The position numbers and the translations under genes were made by a program. Of a stretch of DNA of 64,000 bases, positions 1-11,714 are shown in pieces (the stretch's first letter is position 1; each line of letters starts with the position of its first letter). Origin of the DNA: Capronia americana (taxonomy: Eukaryota > Ascomycota > Eurotiomycetes > Chaetothyriales > Herpotrichiellaceae). The notes beneath the pieces are model-generated. The model was given only the letters and a program-made list of their open reading frames with translations. It did not search any database and was not told the origin of the DNA. The stretch is from the NCBI GenBank assembly GCA_016110215.1, contig JADWQD010000008.1, positions 434,001 to 498,000 on the forward strand, read 5' to 3'.

Positions 1-265
1 TTGATCAAGTTGCCTAGTATGAGTAGGTCTCAAGTGCTCGGTACGGGCTCTACGAGGCACTCGAACTGCCAATGCGGGGGCGTGCATCCCTTCGGCTAAG
101 CGTGCGCAACGCTAGACAAGAAACTAGGCAAGGCCAGCTTCAGCGACATTTGGTCATTCGCTTCTGTCTGTCCGTGAACGAGAGTTGACCAGCTTAATCG
201 AGTCAGAACACCAGACATTGAAGTATTAACGAGTCCCCGGGATTTTGCGGACGTGAGTAAGCGGC

Positions 266-2720
266 ATGGCGCGTGGAGCGGAAGCCCCAGACATAGCGCC
301 AGGGTCACCATCCAGGACCAGACGAAATCGCAGACCTACAGCAGACGACTTACAGCCGACATCGGATAATCGTGGCAGAAGAGGTGACCCGCGGACTACC
401 CATGCTTGCGATCGGTGCAGGCTGATGCGGACGAAATGTTCCGGAAGCGAGACATGCTCGAAATGCGCTCAGGATGGTGTGCTCTGCGCGTACAGCGACC
501 GGAGAAGGGAGAGGAACAAGAAGTAGGTTATATGTTGTTGGCACATCCGAGGCCGCATTGGCGCTGACGCACTATAGAGATTTAGTCGAGAGCGTAGGAC
601 GAGTGAATGTTCTTGAAGAAGGAATAAAGCGGCTCACTCGCGTCCTACGAGACGTGAGTCAACGCCAAAGCCTCCTTACACACGAGCAAGAAGAAATGGC
701 AGCCGTCTTGAAAACGGTAGGCTCGTCTTCATTTCCTGAACTCCGATTTTGACTGGGAGGGGCAGGTTTCGGACGATCAAGACGCCAATGACGGCGACGA
801 CACCCAGACACGAACATTGGATCATTCAATCTCTTCGGTCCCGGATAAATCGGGGGAAGGCCGCGAATCCGGGCGCGCTTCAAGCCATCCAGGCGAAAGC
901 AGGGCACCGTCAAGCACTGGCTCTCCAGGTCGCCAGGGAGAATTGTCCCAGGTTGTCGACCTCGACCGAGGCACTGGCATCTCGGGGTTTGTGGGGAAAA
1001 TGAGTGAAACAAGCTGGATCCAGCGTTTAACAGAGCACCTCCGCGACCAGACGAGAGCTTCCCGCACTCAGCCCCGAGGCGACATTGGCCTTCCCTTGGT
1101 TCCGGCAAAGGACTACACCTATTTCATGGACGACGTCAACCTGTTGGCCATTGATGAAGACCACGTTGACCCAACCACATGGCCGGCATTTGAGCTTTCT
1201 ATAATTCTCTCGGAAGCCTTCTTTCATGCCGTGCAAGGTGTATTTCCATTCATCTTACGAGAAGACTTCCTCCGACGGCTCCTCAAGTTCCCCAGGGGCA
1301 CAGCACATCTGTCATGGTCAGACCGTCACTGGCTGGCAACGGCCAATCTAGTTTGGGCCGTAGGCTCTAAATGGTTGCACATGTGTCACCTTGCCGCTCC
1401 AGGGTTTTGCGACCACCATCTGATGTACTATGCTCGAGCCCGAGCGTTGGGAATAGACCACCGAGTTATGTTCGATCACCCTGACATCGGCAGGGTTGAA
1501 GCGATAGGTATCCTGGCGTTCTACCTTATGATAAATGGATCTGTTACCAGGTAAGTCTTCCCGGATGTACTGTGAGTTTGGCTCACATGTTCTACAGAGC
1601 GTACAATACCCTTGGCCATGCAACTCGTCATGCAATAGCTCTGGGACTGCATCTGACCGTGACCGATCCTTCGGTCATGCCGCTAGACCGCTTACGGCGC
1701 GCAATGGCATGGTATGCCTTGTACAGCCTCGAAGTTTTGCTAGGGGAGATTTTGGGGCGGCCGACGTCGGTCTCGATTTCTAACGTGACCATCCCAATCA
1801 GTATCTTTGAGAAAACAGACAAGAGAGGCCTCGAACGACCGACACAGCCGGACGAACGAACGGATCTCCAAGAGACTAAAAAGCTTTGGGTGCAATTCCT
1901 GAAGCAACAACGGGAGGGTCAGCAACGGACGACAGACAGTCCGATGCCTTGGACGAATTCCCCTATGGCCGGTGAGGAGATCCCGGCTTCGCACTTCCCG
2001 TACCGGTTGCGGCTCTGCCACTTGAGCGACAAGATCGGTACTCAGCTGTACACGGGCCTTGTCGACCATCCGTGGTCCGAGATCCAGCGCAGGATCCGCG
2101 AAATCCAGACCGAGTTGCGCCAGTGGCTCGAAGCGCTGCCGACCGAGCTGGCCTTCCACTCTGATGCGCCGTCGGGTGCTGTGGATCCCCGGGTCCAACT
2201 CGAGTTGAGCATGTACTACCAGAGCGTGCAGATGATGCTCCACCGGCCGTGCCTCTGCGACGTGGAGATCGCGGGCGAGTCTCATAGCTCGCAAGCGTTC
2301 AACCGCGACTGTGCAAGCGCCTGCGTGCACGCGGCTGTCAGCATGCTTGCAACTTTACCCGACAACCCCGACGAGCGCGAGGCGTATCAGCTGCTGCCCT
2401 GGTGGACATTACTGCATTACCTCGCGCAGGCGACCAGCGTGCTGTTGCTGGAGTTGAGCTTGGACGCGCAGCACTTGTCTCCGAAGGAAACTGGCGAGCT
2501 GGTCCGCCACCTCAAGAAGGCGATGGCCTATCTCCGCTGCTTGACCGAGGGGTCTTTGTCTGCCTATCGGTTGTGGAGGATGTTGAGACAGCTGCTCAAC
2601 TCGGTCCGGACTAGATACGGAGACTTGGACGTTGCAGATATCCCCGACCAGGCGCCCGAGCCTGTAGGTTGGACTGAAGCCGACGAGAATAGTATCCTGA
2701 ATGCGTTTTCATTCGCGTGA
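266..2720 (+). CDS. Zn2Cys6 fungal-specific transcription factor
   Basis: A nuclear DNA-binding regulator by family. Model: exons 266-522, 578-716, 766-1550 and 1598-2720 (introns of 55, 49 and 47 bp, all GT-AG), giving 767 aa in continuous phase. The N-terminus carries a binuclear zinc cluster with cysteines at 48, 51, 58, 64, 67 and 74 (spacing 2-6-5-2-6). It is followed by a short helical linker in exon 2 and a long alpha-helical middle region of the fungal transcription-factor type (from the region reading AIALGLHL onward). The ATG at 266 is the first that includes the zinc cluster. Its target is unknown. Its nearest neighbour is the P450 some 0.85 kb downstream on the other strand, so regulation of that block is possible but is inference only. 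Confidence 0.9.
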
Positions 2721-3566
2721 GGATGTCCACGGTTCGAAGACTGAATTCGACAACACGCATGGAGTATGGCAATATGGTGTCCGGAGACCGCTCCGAGACG
2801 ACACAGACTGTAAAGATGACGAATGGGTTTTATATGTTCCGGCCAGATATACAGGATGGCCGGGAGCCTTGCAATCTGTTGTAATAACCGCGCAGCTAAA
2901 GTAAAGCTCCGCACGGCGGATAAATATAATCTATTACATTTACTTGGATGGAGGCACACCCACCCATATCCACCGCTCTAGGCTTTTCGACAGAGACATC
3001 CACTCTCGTTAACATATACACCTCATATAGCCACGGCGTACCTCAGAGAGAACGACCACAATTCGCGCGATCATTACGACCGTTTCAATGCCCGTGGCTG
3101 AGAGCGAGATTTGACGACCTGCAGCACCCCCGAGACTACGAGGTTATATCGTATGCATAGGTCGACCCCGTAGGATAGCGCAGGAATCACGTTGGTGCAA
3201 CGGGACGGAAGAGAGCTCCAGCATTACCGCCAACCTGCATACCCATCTAGTGCGACTGCGCTACACGGACAGAGAGAAAGAATCCTATGGGCTGATGGAA
3301 TCTGTACATTTTCCTATTCAAGCCCCCACGAAGCACCTCGGTGACCTGAGGTATATGCCTCGGTTTTCCGAGGGGTCTGATTTTGCTTTATTTACCAAGT
3401 CCCTTCGCACCGAAGGACGCAGCCTGAGGGGATCAGATAGCTCAGGAGGCACACCGGAGCACACCAGAGTTGCCAACATAGCCTCCCGTCGGGAATATCA
3501 ACCGATTACGCGACGCTTTGACACAAAGCTGCCAAACCCATCTCGGGAGGTTCATTCATTGTGTTC
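2721..3566. other. intergenic, convergent gene ends
   Basis: This stretch lies between the 3' ends of the regulator and the P450. Short open frames are present on the plus strand (up to 128 codons near 3250-3636), but none has a recognisable domain or splice-supported continuation. It presumably holds the two 3' untranslated regions. Confidence 0.5.
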
Positions 3567-5340
3567 TCATGTCGGCCTGACTATCACCCGGATGCCCTTG
3601 GAGTCGAGTTTGGGAAATGGAAGAAAGAAGTCATGAGCCAATTCCACGTCGCTTTCGTCAGTCTCGTACAGCTCGAATTCGAAGTAGCGGAACATAGCTG
3701 CTAGGGTTAAGTAGAGTTCGGCGTACGCGAGGCTAAGGTTTGACACACAGAGCATTATTAGAACCGGGACATGCGGATCGTGTTGGGGAAGGGGAGACGA
3801 AATATCAAAAATTCAAGTTAAGGAGCAATGTCAACTCACTTGATTCCTAAACAGGACCTGGTGCCTTTACCGAAGCCCACAAAGTATCGGTCCAGGCTGG
3901 ATCCGTTTTTCGCTTTGGGTGAGTCAAGCCACCTTTCAGGGACGAACGAAGTCGAGTTGGGGAATATTTCCTCGTCGTGATTGAGGAAGGGTATTGTCAT
4001 CGAAATCGGAGTCCTCGCCGGGATTGTCCACTCGCCATATTGAAGCGGCTTGGGTAATAGACGGGCGTTGCGCGACGTTGTGGAATAGGACAGTCTGATG
4101 GCTTCCTTGATGCAAGCCGACAGATACGGAAGTCGTTCTAGTTCGGTCCACTCGAGCGGTGCGCTGGGGTCTGACTCGTTGGTGTTCGGGATGGCTTCCT
4201 CCAGCTCTTTGCGTAGACGTCCAAGGACGCTTGGATTGCGTAAAATGTAGAAGGTGGCCACGCTGAGTGTCCAGCCCGTGGTCGCGAGGCCAGCACCTAT
4301 GATCAATTGTGCTTCATCTTGTAGGCGGCGGTCCGATTTCTCGCTCGGAGGCAGGTCCCCGCGAAGCAGCTCGGAAAACACAGTGGTGTGGTCGGTTTTC
4401 GCAGCAAGCGCATCGATTTTGCCCGCTTTCAAGTCGACGATCTGCCGGGCAAAGTCCTGCGAGGTTCGTCAGAAAAGGATAGAAAGAAGCTCTGGCTCCC
4501 ACAATCCTTACGCGCTGCATCTTAAAGACAAGGGCATACAACGGTTCCAGTCGGACGAGCCAGGACTGTGGCAAGCAATTCAAGATCTTCGGCACCAAAG
4601 GAAACTGCAGCGACATGTTCCCACTAATGCTAACGGCTCGGAACGGGTCATGGAGAATTGGTGTCCCGACGGGAGCATCGAGGCTGTTGTAGTCGTGAGC
4701 AAAACAGTATTCCATGATGACATCTTCGGCCAAGGCCATATAGCTCCGATTGATGGCCAACGGAGCACCGGATTGACTGTATTCTCGTACTTTGGCAACC
4801 AAGTGGTTGAGCTTCTTGCGGATGATAACCTGTAGGTCGATAATTCTTTTCCTCGAGAAGAAAGGATTCAAAGCGTTCCGTCGTATGCGATGCAGCTCGT
4901 CCGGCGCAGTACTTAAGACGGAGTTTTCGTTCCCGAAGCGACCCGACATCCAGTCGTATTTATCAACCCGTCCAGCCTTGGTAAAGAGGGTCTCCCAGAA
5001 ATCGGAGTCCAGAATGTGAACCTCGTCCGGGGTTACGCGAACGATCGGTCCTGCGGTATCGACACGCACAGGTCAGACCCAAGAATCATCTGCGACGAAC
5101 ATGATGGAAAACCCCGCAGATGAACGCACCATACTTTTCGTGCAGGGTTTTGATGTGGAATATAAATTTGCCCTGTAAATGGACATCGAAGTAGTATTCG
5201 TGCCATTTGCTTATTGCCGCGTACTTGGGTCCCGGAAAGCCCGCTAACGGGTGAAAGTACAGTCTGTAAATGACAAGCCCAAGGACGTATGCGACCCAGG
5301 CCAACCCCGAAATGATCAGGCCGGGATACAGATAAGACAT
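3567..5340 (-). CDS. cytochrome P450 monooxygenase
   Basis: A haem-thiolate monooxygenase, probably anchored in the ER membrane by the N-terminal hydrophobic helix (about residues 5-27), followed by a proline-rich FPGPKY hinge. Exons in gene order: 5340-5130, 5050-4512, 4456-3840 and 3732-3567, with introns of 79, 55 and 107 bp, giving 510 aa, a normal P450 length. Visible motifs: I-helix AGLATT (about 305-310), the K-helix ExxR pair (E368, R371), PERW (about 423-426) and the haem loop FGKGTRSCLG with ligand Cys452. The splice joins restore EKYG-PIVRV and CLGI-NLAYAE exactly as expected for the family. The substrate cannot be read from sequence; it looks like the broad group that includes trichodiene-oxygenase-type P450s. 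It is divergent from the methyltransferase at 5917, sharing about 576 bp of upstream DNA. Confidence 0.93.
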
Positions 5341-5916
5341 TGCTCGTCAGTGAGGCCTCGAAAAGGTCTTTGACGCGAAGGCAACCGAAAACCGAGAAGG
5401 TGCTCCGGACAGACTGACAGGCCTCGGGACGGTAAACGCAAAGTGAAGAACAAGTGAACTGGAGTTCAGTTTAAATATCATGGTGGGAAATTGATTGCCA
5501 GAGGATCGAGCGGAGCATCTTCACTGCGCTCAAGATAACATTCTTCGAGCGACTCACATATCTAGGGCCAGGCTGCTGCACAGCGCATTGCGTCTCATTC
5601 GTGCAGCTTGGGTCTCTGTTCTGCTTTCTTCACATTCTGCACTTCAGTTGGCTGCGAAGCGGGGCGTCTAACCGCCACTTCCGTGTTTCCGCGTCGCCTC
5701 GCCCAATGACTTCGGGCAAGTACTTTTGCTACGTGCCTTGGTGCAGAGGCTGCGCGTGCCGACCCGCTCGGGAAACATTTAGCGGCCAAGTCACCCCCTC
5801 AACAATATCGCGGGTGGCTTGAATCCCGCGAACTTTATCTGCGGCATCGAATTCCCCGGCCTGGGCCTTTTCTCTTCCTTGCTTGGTTCGAACACGCCGT
5901 CGTGTTGTTGCCCGCG
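5341..5916. promoter_or_regulatory. shared bidirectional promoter region
   Basis: 576 bp lie between the divergent start codons of the P450 and the methyltransferase. An AT-rich TTTAAATAT stretch lies near 5470. No convincing coding exon is seen. Shared upstream DNA suggests co-expression of the two genes, which is inference from arrangement. Confidence 0.45.
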
Positions 5917-6947
5917 ATGGCTTCCCAGGAGAATCCCGGATATATCGAGCCCGAACAGGACGACGTGGACTCGGCATTGGGTGAATTGTTCCCCGAATCA
6001 GACACGGAGACGCTGAGGTCAAGTCTGCTGCAGAGCGTCCACGAGAACGGGCGCGGCTACCACAAATACAAGGATGGCCTCTACTTCATGCCCGACGACG
6101 AACGGGAACAGGAGCGGCTGGACATGCAGCACGGCATCTTCCTTCAGACCATGAACAATAGATTGCTCGCAGCCCCCATCGACTCGGAGGCGGGACTGGA
6201 CGTGCTCGACCTGGGCACCGGCACAGGTATCTGGGCGATGGATTTTGCGGACCATCATCCACAGGCCACGGTGCTCGGGACCGATCTCAGTCCCATCCAG
6301 CCCTCCTTCGTGCCACCTAATTGCAAATTTGAAGTCGACGACTTTGATCAGGCATGGTGTTTCACCCAGAAATTCGACCTCATCCACGGGAGAATGCTTG
6401 CAGGCTCCGTGGCAGATCCCCCGATGCTGCTCCAGCAGGCATTTGACGCCATCAAGCCCGGCGGCTGGGTCGAGCTGCAAGACTTTGCCTTTCCCGTCAG
6501 GTCCGACGACGGAACCATGGTCGGAACGGCATTTGAGCGACTTAATGATAATCTGGTCAAAGGCCTCCAGATGTTGGGCAGAGACGGGGCGTGGGCGGCC
6601 AACTACAAAGACTTCATGGAACAAGCAGGCTTTGTGAACGTGACGGAGATAAGATATAAGTGGCCCCAGAACTGTTGGCCGAAAGATGAGCATCTCAAGA
6701 GACTCGGTTATTGGAACATGGTCAACACCTTGGACGGCCTACATGCATTCTCCGCCCGCCTGTGTACCAAGGTGCTGGGCATGAGCGTTGAAGAATTCGA
6801 ACTTCTGCTGGCAGAGTCGCGTAAAGACATCCGAAACCCCAAGATCCATGCCTACTGGCCCATGTGAGTAGCATATCTTTCTCGAGATCTAGATCTTCGA
6901 CTAACCGTTGTGTCTATAGTTATGTTGTGTACGGACAGAGACCTTGA
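5917..6947 (+). CDS. SAM-dependent methyltransferase, LaeA-like
   Basis: A class I methyltransferase that would use S-adenosylmethionine; the acceptor is unknown. Exons 5917-6863 and 6920-6947 with a 56-bp intron, giving 324 aa. The SAM-binding glycine motif VLDLGTGTGIW lies at about residues 96-106, followed by an acidic post-motif-I loop (GTDLSP) and KPGGWVELQD. This order and the C-terminal IYVVYGQRP tail are those of the fungal LaeA/Methyltransf_23 group often found in secondary-metabolite clusters. I start at the ATG at 5917; the frame is open slightly further upstream, but only through a GTG. The small last exon is supported because it adds the conserved tail and a stop in phase. It diverges from the P450, which favours a joint pathway role. 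Confidence 0.9.
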
Positions 6948-7700
6948 AGGCCGATATTCCTGAGGTTGCTTATTTGGGCGCAGTCAGCAGGGACTTTCAA
7001 AGACTCACCAAAGAACGTCAGGCAGAGGCATCCATGTCAGTGTCACCGTAGTGTTTTGTCAACGATAGAAGGCTGCTTCTTAATGCTATCATCTGAAGAG
7101 CGCGGAGGAACGGAGAACAGTGTTGGCTCGCACCCGTCCAGTAGACGCTTTTGATGAGGACTGCGGGCCTTCGAGGGGCGCCAGGACGAAGGGTTAGGGG
7201 CCGAGGATATGTCGGCAACATGTCTCTTCTCTGGGGCGGAATCACTAATATGGACTGGTTAGACGAGAAGCCCCCAGAGACAGCCTTGAATATTCCAGCC
7301 ATCAGCTACGTAGACCTAGCCGTGACTATTTATTCTTTTCAGGCAGGCTGATGGTCTTCCTTGGACACTGGAACACGCGTGGCGGGATTAGCGTGAGCGA
7401 AGAGACTCCTTTTCTCTGGTCTAACTCCAGAGAATCAGATTGTGTTTCACACAACAGCTGTGCCGACAACTTCCATGCTCGAATATGGACCGTAGGAATG
7501 GTTAGCAGTGACATTCCGAACAACGACGGCGTCTCGAACAGTTGAATGGAACAGGATGACGTCGGCTCTCGCTTGCTGCCATGGCACCGCATGGCACGAA
7601 TATTACAACCTGACATCATCCGCGCGTCGCGACAGTTGGTTTTCAAAAGACTTGAACCTCAGCTTGGTGTAAAGCGCTGTTGTCTTCCGCGTTCGTAGTC
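6948..7700. other. intergenic
   Basis: About 750 bp lie between the methyltransferase and the pyrophosphatase, both on the plus strand. Only short frames without recognisable domains are seen. It should contain the methyltransferase 3' end and the pyrophosphatase promoter. Confidence 0.5.
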
Positions 7701-8881
7701 ATGGGGAATTTCCTGAGCAAGAGTCTGGAGCGAAAGTCGGATTCGGCGTCTTCCAGCGCATACACGTTGCACAAGCATGGCAGGCCCAGAACAGCCGATT
7801 TCCGGGTCTTCTTCGAAAAGGACGGAGTTCCTTTATCGCCCTTCCACGACATTCCTCTGCACGCGGACGAGGAAAAGCAGATCTTCAATATGGTAGTTGA
7901 GGTCCCTAGGTGGACGAACGCAAAGTACGAGGTCAGGGCACTCAATCCCCGAAGTCAAAGCGGGACTTGGCGATCCCTCGGCGATACTGACGGTTCTTGC
8001 TCGGATGTGTAGATATCACGATCAGACGTGCTCAATCCCATCCATCAAGATGGGGAGAAGACCGGACCTCCTCGCTTTGTCAAGAACAGATTTCCACACC
8101 ACGGGTATATCTGGAACTACGGTGCCTTGCCCCAGGTACGTTGCCGGCTGCTCCTGGGGGACAAGACTTTGACATGTCTTCGCAAATCCATTAGACCTGG
8201 GAAGACCCGCACCACGTCGACAAGGATACGAAAGTACGAGGCGACAATGACCCGATCGATGCATGTGATATTAGTCAACACGGCTCGTACACCGGCGAGG
8301 TCCAGCAAGTCAAAGCGTTGGGTATCCTGGCCTTGATCGACAGCGGCGAGACTGACTGGAAATTGATCGTCATTGACGTGCGGGACCCGAGAGCCGCAGA
8401 ACTGCATGATATCAACGACGTGGAACGACTCATGCCAGGCTATCTGACAGCAATCCGAGAATGGTTCCGGCTGTACAAGGTTCCGGACGGCCACCCAGAG
8501 AACGAATTCGCATTTGACGGGCAATATCGAAACAGGGAGTACGTGGTCCTCTGAGTAGGCGTCTTCCGCTCAGCTAACGCATATCGTATCGTTAGATTTG
8601 CTCTCAAGATCATTTATGAATGTTCCAAAGCGTGGGAGAATTTAATGACAGGCAAGACAGAGCCCGGCGATGTCGATCGGTATGTCCAGCGATTTTGATG
8701 GCTCGCACCCTTCGACACTGACGCAGTTTTGTCTAGTACCAACGTGACAGTCGAAAGGTCGCCATTCAGAGTCGACCCGAGGAAACTGCACATCCCTAAA
8801 GGGGAAGACTTACCACCAGCGCCTTTGCCCAAGCATGTGGAAGAGTGGTTCTTCCTTTCCAGCGGTGACAATCCCGGCTGA
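7701..8881 (+). CDS. soluble-family inorganic pyrophosphatase
   Basis: Hydrolyses inorganic pyrophosphate to phosphate. Five exons: 7701-7931, 8013-8135, 8195-8538, 8596-8679 and 8737-8881, giving 308 aa, slightly longer than the usual fungal enzyme of about 290 aa. The family I signature DNDPIDA lies at about residues 135-141. SPFHDIPL and [16 protein letters not shown] in exon 1, and the later substrate-pocket segments, also match the family. The start ATG at 7701 gives an N-terminus MGNFLSKS, a good match to the N-myristoylation pattern (Gly2, Ser6), which ordinary cytosolic pyrophosphatases lack. Its position beside a P450 and a methyltransferase hints that it is a specialised paralogue, perhaps drawing off pyrophosphate from a biosynthetic step, or a membrane-tethered form. 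Both are inference. Confidence 0.92.
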
Positions 8882-10208
8882 GGTCGAGCAGGCGCTCGTG
8901 CGGGTGGTGGGCGACGTGAAACCTGGGAAGACTTCCTCGACTGCCGCCACCTTCTTATGCCGACGCCGCCATGGAGGACGGAGACCGACTTCTGGAAAAT
9001 TCAAGTCCACGTCAACCTCAAGTTCCTCGGACGCCTAAACGATGCATGGTGGACGGGAACCCGCTGAGCACGGTTGAACCTGTGGATGGCTCCCTCCATC
9101 GTCTGGAACAACGCACGCGAGGGGCGGATGTTTGCTACCTGAATGTCGCACACTTTAGATACCCAGCTGAGAAAGTACCCAAAGTACCTTGTGTGCTTAT
9201 CTATCCTATCGCCAGACCTGGCAGAAAGGAAGCAGTGGTGCATGTATTGTTGTCAGGCCCGAAGTCGCCCCATCGTCCGGCTAAACTTTGGCGAGCTTTG
9301 GGCCAGCATCTGCTCGCTCTGGGTTCCGCCGGGCATGGGGATTGGGGGCCTCCAGGCCAGAAGAGGAATTTACAATCGAGCCCGGATAATTATGATCGAC
9401 ATAATGGGCAATAGTATGCACCGGGCACCAAGCCTCGATCCCCTGGGGTTACATAAGGTCATGCACCTCGCAACGGGAGGCTCTAACAGTCAGCAAGGTC
9501 GAAGGAAATAGCGAATTGCAATCGAGTTGCTCTTTCCGAATTCATGCTCAAGGTCTGTGCGCTGCCACTCGCTCGGTTCCAGTACCCTTAGCTTCCCCCA
9601 GATCTCCTCGGCGCGCGGAAGGGGGCTTGAACGCAGGCGAATCTGAGGGCTGCAGAGCCAAGCGGCTAAGAGTGACACGATGCAGCACGCCAAAGGGTCG
9701 CCGTCGGGAGAAGGAAGCTGTCGCTGGAGTCTAAGCCACGGAAGAGGATCCCAGCTGCTTAAGTAAAACCTTGATGATGGCATCAGGCGAAGGAATGCAC
9801 AATTATGTAAGTGGCAGATCTGGTTCACGGCGAAGGTGGCAGCGAGGAGGAGGCAGGCCTTCGCTCTATTCCTCCCTTCCCGCGCCGATCAGCCTCAGCC
9901 TCAAATCATTTGTAAAGCGGCAAAATCAACTGCTACATACGTGCAGTAATTCGAAGCTTCTGCCAAGCTGCAGCATGAGGCTTGACGTCGCCTGGGGGCG
10001 GTCGGTCGTGCAATCCCGTCAACTTTGGTCGCGGGACCGTGGATCGGACGAATCTCAGGAAGTTGAACCCTTCTACCAAAATGGTTAGGTGGGAAGGATG
10101 AAGCTCATTAAAAGGCAGCAGAGCGGCCTCGATGGCGGGCTCCTCCAAGGCAACGAGACTTCCCAGCATCGACGATAAACTGACACGCGGACGGCGACGT
10201 GTACAATC
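8882..10208. other. intergenic, no supported gene
   Basis: About 1.3 kb. Several frames of 80-147 codons occur on both strands (for example plus 8971-9414) but show no known domain, and I could not find splice sites that make a sensible protein. It should include the promoter of the regulator at 10209. Confidence 0.45.
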
Positions 10209-11714
10209 ATGGCTGCTCATTCGGCCGTCCTGCGAAGGAGTCATGGCAAGTCGAAGAACGGCTGCAAGACGTGCATTGCCAGGAGAATCAGGTGCGACCA
10301 AGCCAAGCCAATATGGTGAGTAATTAAGGACATTCTGGTGTCCTGCCTCCTCAAACGCTAACCGCGACACGAAGTCAACGGTGTACCCGTAGTGGTCGAG
10401 AATGCATCTTCGCGACCGTCCCGGCAGAGACAGTCTCAGAGCACGCAACGTCAATTGCCTGGATCAACGCCATCGACGGCTCTTGTCAAGCTTGGAGGGA
10501 CTCCGGAGCGACTCCATTCCCCATCCTGATGGTCCCGTCATCCCTCGACTGGCATGGCCTTGATGCTCGCGGGCTCCGGTACTTCTATTACATCGCCTCG
10601 CTCGGGGACGTCTTGGACAGGAACAACAGTCGGCAATTCTGCCTGTGGTGGATGGGCTATGACCTGTGCGTCCGATCCTAAATCCCCCCAATCAAAGCAC
10701 CTGGCACACTAACTGCGGGCTAGGGGGCTCCAAATGGCGGCCAAGATCGACTACGTCGCATACGCCCATATCGTCGTTGCAGCCAATCGGCTGGGCAGAG
10801 TCACAAAATTGGCCAGCGTCATGGAGGATGCAGAACGCTACCAGGGGCTCGCTATCAAGGGCCTCCGACAGGCCCTCGCCTCGTTCTCGAAAGAGAACGC
10901 CGATGGCGTCCTTGGAGCTTCCATCTCGCTGATGAATCAGCAGCAAACCCCGGCCGAGTGGCAGAGAGTCACGCAGGGCACAGCAGCCGTGATCAAGGCC
11001 ATGCGGCCATGGATCAGGAATTCCGCCCATTGGCCCATCCTGAAACATATCTACCACGCCGCCGAATCTACCGTCGTGAAGAGCGAGGACGGTTCACGGC
11101 CCGCCGACCCAAAGACCTCGTGCCCGGTGGTCGTGACAGTGCAATCCGTCGGGGCTGCCGTCGAGTTCCTGCTCGACCAGGGCGTGACTGCGCTGAACCG
11201 ACTTGCAACCTGCACGAAGGACCGGAAAGAGCTCTGCACGACTGCGCGTGGTCTCGCGGACATGCTCCGCCTAGCCCAAGCAAAGCACCAGTCCGGCCAG
11301 AAGCACGACGCTTTCTGGCTCGCCCATCCTTTCTGCGAGCTCACCAACCGGGAAGCCATATCCTTCACGGACATCCATGCTTCGAACCCCTTCGTCCTCG
11401 TCATCCTCGCACACATGTACAGCGCGCTGGTCGTGCTGTCCATGCTGTACCCCGAGCTCGACACCGCCTGGTTCATCGGCATTCGTCTACACTCGCTCGA
11501 CGAACTGGCACGGCACTTTCGAAACATCGCGACGATCGACTGCGACGTCTGCCGCGAGCCGCACAACAGTCACGAGTTGCTGGCCTTCCCCTGGAACGCA
11601 GTGCAAGCGTACCGACAATGGCGAATGGACCGGCAGTCAGTGTCGTCGCAAGAGGAGCACCGCGGGTATACAGCCGGGTTGGAGGACAAGCAGAGCATCT
11701 CACCTCCGGCATAG
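10209..11714 (+). CDS. Zn2Cys6 transcription factor
   Basis: A second nuclear zinc-cluster regulator. Exons 10209-10315, 10375-10665 and 10724-11714 (introns of 59 and 58 bp), giving 462 aa. The zinc cluster is split by intron 1: cysteines at 19, 22 and 29 are in exon 1, the codon of Cys36 straddles the junction, and 39 and 46 follow in exon 2 (spacing 2-6-6-2-6). Exon 2 continues through WWMGYDLGLQMAAK into a helical region with several tryptophans. The C-terminal part has a CxxC pair (CDVCREPHNSH) but no second known domain. It is rather short for the family and lacks a clear full middle homology domain. It closes the left accessory block together with the P450, methyltransferase and pyrophosphatase. 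Confidence 0.85.

Noticed and set aside
6019..6693. 224-codon minus-strand frame
   Set aside because: Antisense to the methyltransferase, whose SAM motif and splice-supported tail are convincing.
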